In this document: positions 39,956 to 52,513 of the stretch, piece by piece
Layout: every line of letters starts with the position of its first letter
Numbering within the stretch: the stretch's first letter is position 1
Assembly: GCF_025698545.1 (NCBI RefSeq)
Contig: NC_068571.1
Coordinates: forward strand, 50,501,733 to 50,565,732
Length of the DNA stretch: 64,000 nt
DNA from: Gossypium raimondii
Lineage: Eukaryota; Streptophyta; Magnoliopsida; Malvales; Malvaceae
Direction of reading: 5' to 3'
Translations under genes and position numbers: made by a program
The notes under the pieces: model-generated
What the model was told of the DNA's origin: nothing
Databases searched by the model: none
What the model saw: the letters and a program-made list of their open reading frames with translations, nothing else

Positions 39956-40523
39956 CTACATCATATCCTTACTCTACTTATTTCCACCCAATATTTACCA
40001 CATGGAAATGCCTAGCTGGGACCTAATGATCACCTACAGCCCAAAACAGAAAGTGTTAGTGAGTTACTCTCTGGCTCCAATCTTCCCCTTACACGTGTTC
40101 TCGGAAAACTCATTAAATAATAATATTTATTAAGAGTTAAAATAGGAATTCAATAGTTAGAAGGAAGATCTACTTTTAAATTTCATTCTTACTTTACTGC
40201 TTAGAAAGAAAGATATCATTTTGAAATCTATTTTTTTAAAAGAAAATAATACTTTTTATTTTAATTTATCATAATTTAATTTTCATAGAATTAATTAAAT
40301 AATACTGATAAGTTTGTTATTAAATTATTATCAAAAAATTAACAAAAATTAATAATTCTATTATTTACATTTACATTTAACAAATTAACAAAAATCAATT
40401 AATTGTGTTCACATGTTTATCGGCAATAGGATTGATTAGTAACAAATTAAAGTAGAATGAGTAACTTTTTAGTTGTTGTAAAGTAGAGGGACTAAATATA
40501 GAATTAGACCTTGCAATAACTTG

Positions 40524-40531
40524 TATAAATA
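40524..40531 (+). promoter_or_regulatory. Candidate TATA box of the CIPK gene
   Basis: TATAAATA stands 279 bases upstream of the CIPK ATG, in a less AT-rich setting than its surroundings. It would give a 5' UTR of roughly 250 nt containing the GC-rich stretch at 40640-40700 and a CT-rich tract just before the ATG. Position and context fit, but nothing else was tested. Confidence 0.45.
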
Positions 40532-40809
40532 CGGCAGTGAAACAGCCCAGTAGAAAGCATACAAAGTAATGCAATCTTTTGAAATTTGGAGTGAGAGATC
40601 AAAGATAGGGAATGCAGAGAGATGATAAGGGCATCGTTGGAAAGGCCTGAACTGTGCCGCCACGGTAAGCGGTCCGTCCGCCGGAGGGATTGCCACCGTA
40701 AACACGTTGAAGACGGGTGAATATTTTCATTCATTCATTCCTATCCCTATTCCTACTCTCTCAAAAACACTTTTTTTTTTCTCTGTGTTGTATCTCTTGA
40801 TTGACAAAA

Positions 40810-42114
40810 ATGGCGGATAAAGCTAAAAATAATAAAAACCCGGGTTTGCTTCACGGAAAATACGAGCTTGGTCGGATTTTGGGTCATGGTACTTTCGCCA
40901 AAGTTTACCATGCACGGAATCTTCAGACAGGGAAGAGCATTGCCATGAAAGTCGTCGGCAAAGAAAAAGTGATAAACGCTGGTATGACGGAGCAGATCAA
41001 GCGTGAGATTTCAGTCATGAAAATGGTGAAACATCCGAATATAGTCGAATTGCATGAAATTATGGCAACTAAAACCAAGATTTACTTCGCCATGGAACTT
41101 GTCCGTGGCGGAGAACTTTTCTCTAAAGTCGCTAAAGGCCGGCTCGATGAAGACTCGGCGAGACTTTACTTTCAACAATTGGTTTCCGCCATCGATTTCT
41201 GCCATAGCCGCGGCGTTTACCACCGTGATTTGAAGCCTGAGAATTTGCTGTTAGACGAAGATGGAAACCTGAAAGTTGCTGATTTCGGACTCAGTGCTTT
41301 CTCGGAACATTTGAAACAAGATGGGTTATTGCATACAAGTTGTGGAACACCAGCTTATGTTGCCCCTGAAGTTATTGGGAAGAAAGGATATGATGGAGCC
41401 AAGGTTGATATTTGGTCTTGTGGTGTTATCCTTTATGTTCTTCTTGCTGGGTTCTTGCCATTTCAAGATGATAACTTGATTGCCATGTGTAGAAAGATTT
41501 ACAGAGGAGATTTCAAATGTCCGCCATGGTTTTCTTCTGAAGCTCGTAGATTAATCACTAAGCTTTTAGACCCTAACCCGAAGACCCGAATCACCATCTC
41601 GAAGATCATGAACTCGTCCTGGTTCAAGAAATCTACACCCAAGGTGGTTAAACTCAAAACCAAGGAAGACCCAGAATTTGAACATTTCAATGGCGACAAA
41701 TCATCGAAGCCTGAGACATTGAACGCCTTTCATATCATTTCATTATCCGATGGCTTTGATTTATCGCCGTTGTTCGAAGAGAAAAAGAGAGAAGAGAAAC
41801 AAGAGCTGAGATTCGCTACAACCAGGCCGGCGAGCAGTGTGATATCGAGACTGGAAGAGGTGGCCAAGTCGGTGAAGTTCAGTGTGAAGAAGACCGAGTC
41901 GAGAGTGAGGTTGCAGGGTCAGGAATGTGGGAGAAAAGGGAAATTAGCGGTGGCCGCCGATATATTCACGGTGACGCCCTCGTTCCTGGTGGTGGAAGTT
42001 AAAAAGGACAACGGCGATACCCTTGAATACAACCAGTTTTGCAGTAAAGAGCTCCGACCGGCGCTTAAAGACATCGTGTGGACGTCACCGGCCGAGAACT
42101 CGACACTTGCTTGA
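40810..42114 (+). CDS. CIPK6: CBL-interacting protein kinase, CIPK6 type (SnRK3), intronless
   Basis: This is a Ser/Thr kinase activated by Ca2+-bound CBL proteins, acting on ion transporters and stress signalling; 434 residues. The start is ATG 40810 (MADKAKNN); the upstream in-frame codon is only TTG. The kinase domain begins [19 protein letters not shown], with catalytic Lys in [29 protein letters not shown] and the activation segment ending APEV. The NAF/FISL motif [18 protein letters not shown] lies near residues 302-320, followed by the phosphatase-interaction-type region and the C-terminal [11 protein letters not shown]. The lack of introns places it in the intron-poor CIPK clade. The sequence [24 protein letters not shown] is closest to CIPK6 as I recall the family. 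Confidence 0.95.
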   Translation: MADKAKNNKNPGLLHGKYELGRILGHGTFAKVYHARNLQTGKSIAMKVVGKEKVINAGMTEQIKREISVMKMVKHPNIVELHEIMATKTKIYFAMELVRGGELFSKVAKGRLDEDSARLYFQQLVSAIDFCHSRGVYHRDLKPENLLLDEDGNLKVADFGLSAFSEHLKQDGLLHTSCGTPAYVAPEVIGKKGYDGAKVDIWSCGVILYVLLAGFLPFQDDNLIAMCRKIYRGDFKCPPWFSSEARRLITKLLDPNPKTRITISKIMNSSWFKKSTPKVVKLKTKEDPEFEHFNGDKSSKPETLNAFHIISLSDGFDLSPLFEEKKREEKQELRFATTRPASSVISRLEEVAKSVKFSVKKTESRVRLQGQECGRKGKLAVAADIFTVTPSFLVVEVKKDNGDTLEYNQFCSKELRPALKDIVWTSPAENSTLA

Positions 42115-43700
42115 TTAGTGTACAAACAAAAAACAAGTACCGAGGTGGGAAAAGTTGTTGTTGTTGTTACATTTTGGATCCAAAATGGAAACGGAGGATG
42201 CTCATAGCTCTGTTTATGCTGATGTCATGTTTTTCATGTTTATGTCGTCATCAACAGTTTCTCAGCATTTTCTTAGTGATGTTTTTAATCATTGATTTAA
42301 TATCATTTTATGGTCCATTTAAGCAAAGCAAATTCATGGAGGCTTTTGAAAGATGGTAATCATCGGAAAAATGAAAAGATAAAAAGTAAAGGTTTTTAAC
42401 AAATAGCTGTTTACTAGAATTAATCAAATGGAGTTGACTTCAGATTTAATCAATGTAAAATTTTAAATCGCTTTTTAAGTTTATATTTTTACTTAAATTC
42501 TCGGTTATCTATCCTCAACTTCGAGGTAGTTTGATGATAAACCCTTGTTGTGCCCTTCTTCTATTTTCAGTTTAAGGGTAAGTAGATGGTTATTATAAAT
42601 AAAAATTTAATCATATTATTTAACTATTTAATATTTACTTATAATAATTTATATAAAATATGAGATAAATTAAAATATAATAAAAATAACATATGAAAAA
42701 ATTAAAGCATGATACGGTATAAGAAGTAACAATAAAATGAAATAAATATACGATTTGTATGAGCTCTCTGCATACTGTTGATCTATAAATAAATTGAATT
42801 ATGAATCAATTGTATATATAAATCAAAAGTTAATCCTAAATTATTATTTCTAGTAATTTACATTTTCAATTCCAAAATAACATTTAAATCCACTCTTCAA
42901 TTATATCATTTAAAAGTAAAATAAAACAATTATTTAGATTTTTTATTTTTTTCCTTAATTGGTTGGATGCGAATTCTAAATTAACTAACAATTAGTGTCT
43001 GCTAATTTAAAAATATTTTTTCTAAGTTAAGAGTCATTATAATAAATTTACTTAAATGATATAAAATCATATAATTGTGATGCAAAAATATGATCATAAT
43101 TTTCTTTCTAAATTTAATATATTAAATCAAATTATATAATATTAAAAAATAATTAAAATGCAACCAAAAATAAAAATAAAATAAATGAAAGGATTTCATC
43201 TCCCCTAGTTATCCAGCCTTCAGGTTTGGATTCTCAAAGCCAAACTTCTTTAGTGAAATAATGTATCTTCTTTTTATATATGGTAATACGTATCCTTTGA
43301 TCTAAGTACCAGCTTCTGTAATGGAAACCAAATATAGGTGATTGATTAAAAAATTACATATGAAAACTATGTCTATGCATCATATAATATATTACCCATT
43401 TTCTCAGTATCCATGTTCAAATATTGCTCGATATTTTAAAGAAATTAAATAAAATATGACACCTCAAGCCAAAATTTAAACCCACTTGCATATATAATAT
43501 ATAATTTTCACTTGCATCACATAAATTTTAAACCATTTTATTTGTTTCGAGACTAATCATTTCAAAATTTATAATTGTCTTTTTTAATAATATTAATTTA
43601 AAATTCAAACAAAAATTCTTTCCATATTATTACACCCGACACTGTTTATTTTCTAAACTCGTGAAGCACCGAGAAGGGTTGGACCAATCAGTCATGTTGT
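42115..43700. other. CIPK 3' region and AT-rich intergenic DNA
   Basis: The first 250 bases are likely the CIPK 3' UTR. The remainder is AT-rich with no ORF or repeat that I can name. Confidence 0.4.
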
Positions 43701-43716
43701 GGCTGTAGCAGTGATG

Positions 43717-43920
43717 TTAAAAAGGTTTCAGCACCTTTGATCTCCTGGTTAGCGACGAGTATGTAAAACAGCAAGCATGTGCTTTGACAGCCACGTTAAT
43801 ACCCTTGAATGTTAATCCAAAAATCGAAATCTTTTCTCCGGAATGTACAAACTGATAGAAATGGTCGGTTCCTTCATTGAGCTTTCCATTCCCATGAATG
43901 AAATGTCCTTTGTTCCAGCT
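43717..43920 (-). other. Unassigned open segment
   Basis: A 67-codon open stretch (WNKGHFIHGNGKLNEGTDHF...) ends at a TAA and begins right after a TGA, with a possible acceptor (TTTGAAG) at its start. The wording looks protein-like, but I recognise no family. A second short frame, 44284-44144 (MERFLRILLLLKF...), lies nearby on the same strand. They may be alternative 3' exons, or relics, of the gene proposed at 44587-50395. Confidence 0.25.
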
Positions 43921-44586
43921 TCAAAGTAACTACATGGAAACAGGCATCACAGTGTCCACTATAATACTTGCACAGTAGACAAGTAATTTAAACCTGAAAA
44001 CCACAAAGATAAGTAATTTTCTGTCGAGCATACATGGATGGCGGATACCTGACTTTGATACATATTCGAAGGCCAAGTATAAGAGTAAAAATCCTTCACA
44101 CATATGAAAACAAATTAAAATTTTGAGTATGCTTGTATCCAACTCATTCCAACCCTTGGTGAAATGCTCTAGGCATGGTACTGAATTTATGGATCACCAC
44201 GTCCACAATTGCCCTATCTTTAATATCACTGAAAATGTGTCCTATAAACTTCAGCAACAATAAAATTCTCAAAAACCGTTCCATTACAAATGCCCTTTAG
44301 CAAAACCATAACCAAGATATGATTCCAAATACTATTTTCAGCTTTCTAGCCTCTTTTACTCGCTTTTTTTGCAATCAAAGAGAACAATAGAACTTGTAGT
44401 ACTCTGTATTGAACATCAAGAGAGCAGTCTTGTGCTTCTATTCCTATGGAAGTTGAAGTGTGAAAACAAACCTGAATTCTCTGCATATTTTGATTATAAG
44501 ATATGTTCAAGATGTTTTTAGCAAATAAAAGGTTTTCACCAATCATAATGAGATCAGAAAGCCTCTTTACCAAGCCTGTATATAAT

Positions 44587-47500
44587 TCAAGCTGTTTTAC
44601 CAGTAAACTCATACTTGTCTAGTACCACAGTCATTGTCTTGTTTTGAAAAGCTTGAAAGCACCACATTTCCCCAGAAACATAAGAACCTTATGCATGATA
44701 TTGCAAAATAGCATTGGCCATCATATAAATTCTACTTCTGAATCATAAGAGTTAAGTTTGACTTTTTACGACACTTAAAAAATGAAGTTAATGACAATAA
44801 GCTCTACCTCTTCATGAGACACTACTTTGAGAAAGAAAACTGCCACAGGTGACTTGAACAAGCGAGTTGTATCAAAATAAGCAAAGGTGATTGTACAAAC
44901 ATACACATGATACTCCCCTTCGAGTTTTCACAGTTTAACAACTTATTTATGCTGAGTCTTCCATTTCTTTCTTCGGCCTCTAGATCATTAGATACATTTT
45001 TCTCAAGGGCACAAGGCACACTCTAGCTGCAAAAGGAGCAAAAAATGCACCTGCCTGAGTCAAATATGGCACAACACGTTGTGTGTGCATTGTATGAAAT
45101 TTAAGGTTATAAGTAATTATGATAATAACTCTAAAGAGAGATCCAGTAACCAGTATCTACAAAACATGCGAAATTTTGGTTTCTTCTATTAGCCTATATG
45201 CACAATTTTCTTATGATCCCATGTCTATATTGAATACTCAAATGAGTAAAACATATGGAAAAGATAAAAATAAAAGAAATTAAGTAGAACTTCAACCAAG
45301 AGGACCCTTTTTTACCTATAGCCTTGCAGAAAAGTCCATTTAAATACACTAATCATACACTTGATAACAACATGTGCGCTTCTTGAAAGGGTTCAAAGCA
45401 AATTTGTTGCTTGGCCCTAAGGTGTAATGTAGCACAATCTTGACAACATTGAGTACATGGATTTTCCATCTGTCCTTGCCCCCTTGTTTACCATAATATA
45501 AAAATTAATGGGTATGGAAGCATGAAAGCAAAGAACAGCCAATATTTTTATACGTGTAAGATATTATGAATTAAGGAAAACTCATCTTAATGCCAATCAT
45601 TCTGACAGATTATAAACATCTAAAGGAAAAAATTCTCTTACTTAAAAGAATTTGGATTCACTAAAATTTCATTTGGGAGTTGAGCTTGTAGATCTCCTCG
45701 CAAGTAATATATGATTTTCTACCATATTCCATTCTTAACCCTTCTTCAAAGGCTAGCCATTTTGAATCCCACTTTTCTCTTCTAGACGTCTACAACAGAT
45801 TTTTAAAGAAGCTATAGATTTCATAAGCTCTTCCATATAAGTCATGTTTCAATGATTTGAATCTAGTGTACCTTGTTGAGAGGAGAGACTGGAAATTACA
45901 ATTAGCAAATGATTTGAAGCCGACAAAAGTATAAATTATCAGCAAATATGCAAGGACAACTGGGATTCTTTTCATTCCAATGCACAAGGAGAGACCACAG
46001 AAATAACATTTATGGTTTGAATCCAACAGAAACACTACAGCAAAACCTGGTTTTAGCCTATATATATATCACAGTGTTTACAAATGCCGCTGAAAGTTTA
46101 GCAGCTTAAAAGAAAAATGCTACCGATAAGAGTTCAATAAATATACCACTGAGAACTACTTACTATGACAACTTTTCATGTATTTTTCTCTATCCCAATT
46201 GAACAATTTTTTGTGTAGATTTTTGTTGTAAAAAGAGTACAGCTTAGAATTAATTACTTTTGACAATTTTTATTTTGCTTTCTCCTACAAATCAAGAAAT
46301 AACATTAAGGTATAAAACACATAATTAATTTATTAAATAAAAGTTATAAATAGTTATGAAGAACTCATACTACAATCTATTGTGTCTCTTCGTTTACAAA
46401 AGATCCTTCTTGGTATGAGTAATTTGAAAAGCTCAAGCCTTTGAAATTTTTTCACTTTTCTCAATTTCTTACAAAATAATATAAATTAATATAAGCATAT
46501 TTATCAATACAATCTTACAAGGAAAATATATACTTTTCATTGGCAATTCTAGCAAAACTTTTCAAACCACTTGTGTGAATATACATTTGTTTTCTTCTAC
46601 TAGAAATCTCGTATCCTTCTTGTAAATTTTTAAAAGCATTTATATGTTATATAAAATTATATTATTAGTAATCCAAAATTAATTTAAATTAATTGATTTC
46701 TTTATCTCTACTTTCTTTAAATACCAACAATAAATTAAAAAATTGTACTACCACTAAACCACACCACGTGGTAGATTAGGTCTTGTGACCAAACGATTGA
46801 TATTCTGATCAAAATACTTCCAAGACATGCTTATAAGCTTTCCAATTTTTCTCCAATTACTTCATAACAAATGAATATGGAAGTTCTGGAAAAAAAAATC
46901 TTTGTTGCAGTTAAAATATAATCATTTGGTTATGAGCTTTCCAAAATTTTCCCCAATAACTTCATAACATATGATTTAGGAAAAAGAACCCTCAAGATTT
47001 CTAGTAAAAACAACAAAAATATATTCACTCAAATAGTTCAAAAAGCAACAAAAGTATATTCACACAAAAAGTTCAAAAAGCTTTGCAAGAATTGTCAATG
47101 AAGAAATACGTTATAATTATAACTCAAGTGTGTGTTTTTCGACATCTATTGCTCTGGATGAGGGATTACATACTATGTGAGAAACTAAACACGAAGTGTT
47201 CACTAAAAGTGTGCTTGGTTAGGTGGAAAAGTCGAGGGATAGGAGAAAATGGGAAAATGGAAAGAAAAATTTTTTTGAGTGCTTGGTAGGGAAGAAAAGT
47301 GAGAGGAAAGAAAATAAGAGGGTGATAATTTTCAATCCTAATGTATTAAAACCAAGTCTTCTAAACTGGAATGTTGAGATCAAAGAAAATGGGAGAGAAG
47401 TTTATGCTGGTTCAAATTAAGCATTCTTCAAATGTTTTATTTTCTTTCTTTTTATTTTTCAACTCTACCAAGTAATGGAGGGAAAGAAAATTACTTTCCA

Positions 47501-50395
47501 TTTTTCCATCTTTCAATTTTTCCACCCTTCAATTTTCCATCTTCCCAATTTTCATTTTACTCTACCAAGCAAAGCCTAAAGTTACTAGATTAAAAAGGAA
47601 TGGATAAGTTCAAGGTATTATATTAAGTACGACTCCCTCTAGCTACTTTGAAAGTAGTTTTCAGCAGTATATTTCTTCACAACAGTCTTATACTCAAGAA
47701 GATGTTCAATTGAGAGAATATATGAAAAACATACAAGCAAAGGTGGCCAAAATTCAAGCACAAAGAGGAGGCAGAAGAAGATATCAATAACTTCAACCAC
47801 AGGCTTCAGTCGTAACTTCAGATTTTCATGAGATATATGCAACAACAGTCCTCATATTCACCATCATAGGTACTTTTAACTAAGAGTTGACAAAGACTCC
47901 TTTTTATAAATAGAATTTGTAATAAAATTTGAACTTTATAAGTAAAAAAACCTCTCCGGTCACCTCAATTTCAATATTGAGCAATTGGTTCCTCTAAAAA
48001 GGAGCAATTTAGTCCTTGCCAATTTCATATTGATCAACTAAGGATAATTAATCATAACGTTTACATTTCCATCAATCTATCCTAGTTTTGATTGGTATAA
48101 TAACAATCTTAACTTTCAATGTTTACAAATTTTGCCATTTTTGTTCTAATTCTAAAATAATTTCAACAAATTTAGCTCTCATTGGATATCAACAATTCTA
48201 GAATCAAGATCAAATTGATAGAATGTATAAATGTTGAAGGCTAAATTTGCTGAATTTTTTAGAATTAGGAAAAAGGTGAAAGAATGCGTAAACATTGAAA
48301 GCTATTATACCAATTAAAAGTCGAATAAATTAACAAAAGAATGTGTAAACATCAGGATTAATAGTACTTGGTTGCTCACTTTTAAAATTAAGAGGGAGTA
48401 AATTGCTTCGATTTTTTTAAGTGAATCAATATGCTCAATACCGAAATTGAGACGGACCAGAGAAGTCTTTTTACCAAATTTTATATATTTTAATTGTGTT
48501 CTAATATTATTTCAATTATCACTAATTGTAAATGAAATGCTAGAAACACTAAATTCTAAGAAACCCTACAAAAATAATTAAAAATGAACAAAAGTGTTGA
48601 AATGTTTCTGGCGAATTAACTATGTCTCTTGAATTGAAAAACCACTACAAGACGAGATTTAGAGTCATTTCTCAAGAAGATTCACCACTAACATCAAAAA
48701 CTTAGTTGCATCTCATTAATAGAAATGTCACCGCTAAATTCATTAACTTACTAGTGTTTTCAAACAAAAACGCAGCTAAAAATGGCCAAAGGAAAAAAAG
48801 GAAGGGTGCCATTTCAACATGCAAACACTAAAACGATGTTTTCGAAACACCGACATAGTTATAATAAACTCCAACATTTAGCAACATCTACAACTGAAAC
48901 AATGCTATATTTACCAATGCTCTTAGTGGCATTGTTTCTTGCAGAGTTTTTCATTAAGCCGGAAACTTCTAGTGATGTTTATAAATACCATGAAATATAT
49001 AAAAAAAAGTTGCTAAAAGCAGATTTCGTTATAGTGAGTGTAGTCATGGTTCCAAATTATTAGCTACCACCAATATAACATATATTAAAGATAAAAATGA
49101 TACGAAATATATATGCGTAAATTCAGCATAAAATTTAATTAGCAATCTTGTTTTCATTTCTCTAGCATTCTCGCATAATAGTAGTATAAACTTGCAACGA
49201 AATTAACCCTAGATTACTTTAAACAATAAATGCTTATGAAAAAAATACTAATAACTCACACCTTTACTAGGCAATTTTATCAACTTATCTCCTATTTCTA
49301 ACATTAAAAACTTATGAATCAAGTGACAATTTCAAATAAGAACATATATGCATGAGCACCAAGATCATTCATTTTTCAAGTTCCAGTCAAAATTCACATC
49401 CTAGCATGATAATCAATATGTTCTCTTCATTTGGTTCTCTAGAATTAGTTACTTTTATAACTAAACTAAGAAATTTCTTGGTAAAAGATAGCAAAACAAA
49501 TGCAGAAAAAATGTAGTGGACAATTTATCAAAGAAAGTGCCTTTCAAATCAAATTCAATATGAACACAAAGTCAGCTATATCAAAGACAACATCAAGAGA
49601 TGACAAAATACATGTCCACCATTTTCTCATAAATACAAATTCATATCATTAATTCAAGATTAACTTATTTGTATGACTGTACAATTGTACATTAAGTTGA
49701 CTATCACTAAATAGTGAAATCAAAAGTTTATTAATGGGATACTCAAAACAGCTACAAGTATCTCCTTTTTTATGAATGTCAATCACAAAACACATTTTAA
49801 GTGAACTTGTGCTACTGTATCATATGCATATTAGTCCCACTAAATTTTATGCTAAATCAATTCATGGTCCTAACCTGTGTTCATTCATCTTCTTCTATTA
49901 AAAGCAAATGTTAAACCATTAGTAGCTTCAGTTTAATCAGTATATTCAAGTATAGGATCGAAATTTCCTTTTTTTCCAACATAGAGAAATGCATTCTTGT
50001 CTAGATTAAAGATCAATCTCTCAACTAATCACATAAAATCTAGAAAAAATAATTAAAGAGTTTCAGGAAAAAAAAACATCAACCAAAACAAGCTTAAAGG
50101 AAATTGAAAAAGGTTACCTGGGTGATTAACTCAGGTAAAACAGATAAAGCTCGTTGCCTCTCATTGCCAAGTAAAGTACTGTGTATAACAACTGCAAACT
50201 ACTTAACATCAAGATTAACATCAAAAGACAAGCATTTGCATGCTTCAGTGCTTAGACAACAAAGGAACCCAAAATCATAGCCGAAAACACCAAAAAAGTT
50301 ATCACCTTTACCGTTTCCTGGGTCAAAATTCAGGAAAAGAAAACCCAGATTAAGGTTAAGATTGTGAACACAAGGGTGTTTAAAATAGCTTGCAT
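44587..50395 (-). CDS. Tentative split gene for a small membrane protein (first exon frameshifted in this copy)
   Basis: Proposed exons: 50395-50312, 50191-50118, 45022-44905, 44687-44587. Borders are GT-AG. With the first exon as it occurs in the duplicate (52513-52429), the phases join into 125 codons ending in TGA. Exon 1 encodes a start methionine and one hydrophobic helix (LVFTILTLIWVFFFLNF). Exon 2 reads VIHSTLLGNERQRALSVLPE, exon 3 SVPCALEKNVSNDLEAEERN, and exon 4 ends KTMTVVLDKYEFTGKTA. In this copy exon 1 is one base shorter in an A/T run and hits an early TGA. Intron 2 would be 5.1 kb. The family is unrecognised; the model is a guess from splice phase and open frames. Confidence 0.3.
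45023..47201. other. AT-rich region, possible long intron
   Basis: No recognisable gene or repeat. It would be part of intron 2 of the tentative small membrane-protein gene. A hydrophobic open frame on the minus strand near 45790-46035 lacks an ATG and family resemblance. Confidence 0.35.
47202..47580. mobile_element. hAT-like MITE
   Basis: The left end CTAAAAGTGTGCTTGGTTAG and the right end CCAAGCAAAGCCTAAA are imperfect inverted repeats of the plant 'TTAGGcTTTGCTTGGTA' type. The subterminal sequences (gggaaaatggaaag / ctttccatttttcc) also mirror each other. Confidence 0.65.
47940..48476. mobile_element. Fold-back MITE with arms of about 260 bp
   Basis: The left arm (CCTCTCCGGTCACCTCAATT, TATTGAGCA, TTGGTATAATA, 'caatgtttaca') is matched in inverse order by the right arm (TGCTCAATACCGAAATTGAG, ACGGACCAGAGAAG). 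A transcript would be largely self-complementary. No coding capacity. Confidence 0.8.
48560..49276. repeat. Possible CACTA-type non-autonomous remnant
   Basis: CACTACAAGACGAGATTTAG at about 48643 resembles the CACTACAAGA end of plant CACTA elements. The following words ('gcagctaaaaatggcc', 'aacatctacaactgaaac') are repeat-like. A matching opposite end was not found. The ATG-led plus-strand frame at 48782-49063 lies inside it and is probably not a gene. Confidence 0.3.
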
Positions 50396-51399
50396 GGTTT
50401 CCCAGAAAACAAGATGAAAAAGGAAGGGAGATGAAAGAGGAAGAGGGTTTTCAAAGAACAGGATGAAGATAAAAATTTACAATATACCGATACGGTTTTC
50501 CGTTAAAATGATAACAGTAAGCAGGCGTACCTTCAAAGAAGCCGCTTCGTCCTCTTTCAAAGAGAGGACCATCAAAAGTCACGCTTTTTTTTCTCTTCCA
50601 AAGCTCTCCATCAAAACCATCATTATGTTATTTTAATAATAGAAAATGATATTCCCAAAAAGAGTAGCGGAAATATAATCAATTAACACCGCAAAAATGG
50701 AATATAATATATAATTGATAAAATCATAACCAAAAATAATAGTAAACATGATCACACACTTACTGTGCTTTTTATCTCTTCGTCAATGAAGAGTCAACAA
50801 CAAGAAGTCTACATATAAAATCCCATATGGAATTTATTTTCAACTCAATGATCTGTAGGTGAAGAAGGTGTAGAAAGTTTCCAGAAAATGTAGAAAGGAG
50901 AGGAAAAACAAGTGTAAAGAGTGAATTGTTAAGCTGACAGAAGAGAAGTGAGCACACGGCGGGCAAAGGTATGGTCTTTCATACAATCTGCCTGCGTGTG
51001 CTCACTCTCTTCTGTCAGACCTCTCCTTCCTCTCTAAATTACTCACTTTTTTTCCCCGATCTTTACCATTATTAGCTTTAAAACAAACTGCCTGCAAAAC
51101 AAAGGAAAAAAGAACCCATTTGTAAACAAAAACGGAAATTATAGAAGCCCTTTAATTGGGAAAACTTAATAAAACCAGCCCCCCAACATCACCACCACCT
51201 GCTACTGCTGCTGCTTTAAATGAGAAGATAGAGATCACTCCTTCCTTTGAGAGACTCAACAAACAGATCTGAGAGATCATGCTTCGAATATGACAGTATG
51301 AATGAGAGAGAGTAGGTCAAAAGCTCTAGGGTTTTCTCTGCAATTATTCACCCAAACCCAAAGACCCCAAAAAGCATTCGCATTGTATTTCATTCGATA
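49277..51399. repeat. 2.1-kb direct tandem duplication, copy 1
   Basis: From TTATCAACTTATCTCC to GTATTTCATTCGATA this unit is repeated head-to-tail at 51400-53511. I followed the two copies side by side. They are collinear throughout, and the differences I see are almost all one-base changes in A/T homopolymer lengths plus one CT unit and about one substitution; the units are 2123 and 2112 bp. Each contains one MIR156 hairpin and two putative exons. Confidence 0.93.
50931..51020 (-). ncRNA. MIR156: MIR156 precursor hairpin, copy 1
   Basis: On the minus strand, bases 51017-50998 read TGACAGAAGAGAGTGAGCAC, identical to the conserved 20-nt miR156, which represses SPL transcription factors and controls the juvenile-to-adult change. 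The opposite arm (plus 50933-50953; GCTCACTTCTCTTCTGTCAGC on the minus strand) pairs with it along the full length with one bulged base. The loop is about 44 nt. The canonical sequence in the 5' arm fixes the strand. Only about 380 bp separate this hairpin from the upstream duplication junction. Confidence 0.95.
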
Positions 51400-52234
51400 T
51401 TATCAACTTATCTCCTATTTCTAACATTAAAAACTTATGAATCAAGTGACAATTTCAAATAAGAACATATATGCATGAGCACCAAGATCATTCATTTTTC
51501 AAGTTCCAGTCAAAATTCACATCCTAGCATGATAATCAATATGTTCTCTTCATTTGGTTCTCTAGAATTAGTTACTTTTATAACTAAACTAAGAAATTTC
51601 TTGGTAAAAGATAGCAAAACAAATGCAGAAAAATGTAGTGGACAATTTATCAAAGAAAGTGCCTTTCAAATCAAATTCAATATGAACACAAAGTCAGCTA
51701 TATCAAAGACAACATCAAGAGATGACAAAATACATGTCCACCATTTTCTCATAAATACAAATTCATATCATTAATTCAAGATTAACTTATTTGTATGACT
51801 GTACAATTGTACATTAAGTTGACTATCACTAAATAGTGAAATCAAAAGTTTATTAATGGGATACTCAAAACAGCTACAAGTATCTCCTTTTTATGAATGT
51901 CAATCACAAAACACATTTTAAGTGAACTTGTGCTACTGTATCATATGCATATTAGTCCCACTAAATTTTATGCTAAATCAATTCATGGTCCTAACCTGTG
52001 TTCATTCATCTTCTTCTATTAAAAGCAAATGTTAAACCATTAGTAGCTTCAGTTTAATCAGTATATTCAAGTATAGGATCGAAATTTCCTTTTTTCCAAC
52101 ATAGAGAAATGCATTCTTGTCTAGATTAAAGATCAATCTCTCAACTAATCACATAAAATCTAGAAAAATAATTAAAGAGTTTCAGGAAAAAAACATCAAC
52201 CAAAACAAGCTTAAAGGAAATTGAAAAAGGTTAC

Positions 52235-52513
52235 CTGGGTGATTAACTCAGGTAAAACAGATAAAGCTCGTTGCCTCTCATTGCCAAGTAAAGTACTGTG
52301 TATAACAACTGCAAACTACTTAACATCAAGATTAACATCAAAAGACAAGCATTTGCATGCTTCAGTGCTTAGACAACAAAGGAACCCAAAATCATAGCCG
52401 AAAACACCAAAAAAGTTATCACCTTTACCGTTTCCTGGGTCAAAATTCAGGAAAAAGAAAACCCAGATTAAGGTTAAGATTGTGAACACAAGGGTGTTTA
52501 AAATAGCTTGCAT
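52235..52513 (-). pseudogene. Duplicated first two exons of the tentative small membrane-protein gene (intact frame)
   Basis: Exon 1 is 52513-52429 (MQAILNTLVFTILTLIWVFF...), with the donor after GGAAACG. Exon 2 is 52308-52235, with the donor CCCAG/GTAACC. The frame is open across both exons (53 codons), unlike copy 1. The rest of the gene is not linked to this copy except by reading through copy 1, so as it stands it is a promoter-plus-5'-exons duplicate. Family unknown. Confidence 0.35.

Noticed and set aside
40801..40809. Three extra residues at the CIPK N-terminus
   Set aside because: They would start at TTG; the ATG at 40810 is the proper start.
48782..49063. 93-codon plus-strand frame starting MAKGKKGR
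   Set aside because: Lies in a repeat-like, possibly CACTA-derived segment; the sequence is not family-like.
50931..50953. Reading the miR156 hairpin on the plus strand
   Set aside because: The plus strand would give TGACAGAAGAGAAGTGAGCA, one base off the conserved miR156; the minus strand gives the exact canonical sequence in the expected 5' arm.
51475..51774. 99-codon plus-strand frame in duplication copy 2
   Set aside because: Destroyed by a homopolymer difference in copy 1; AT-rich with no family resemblance.
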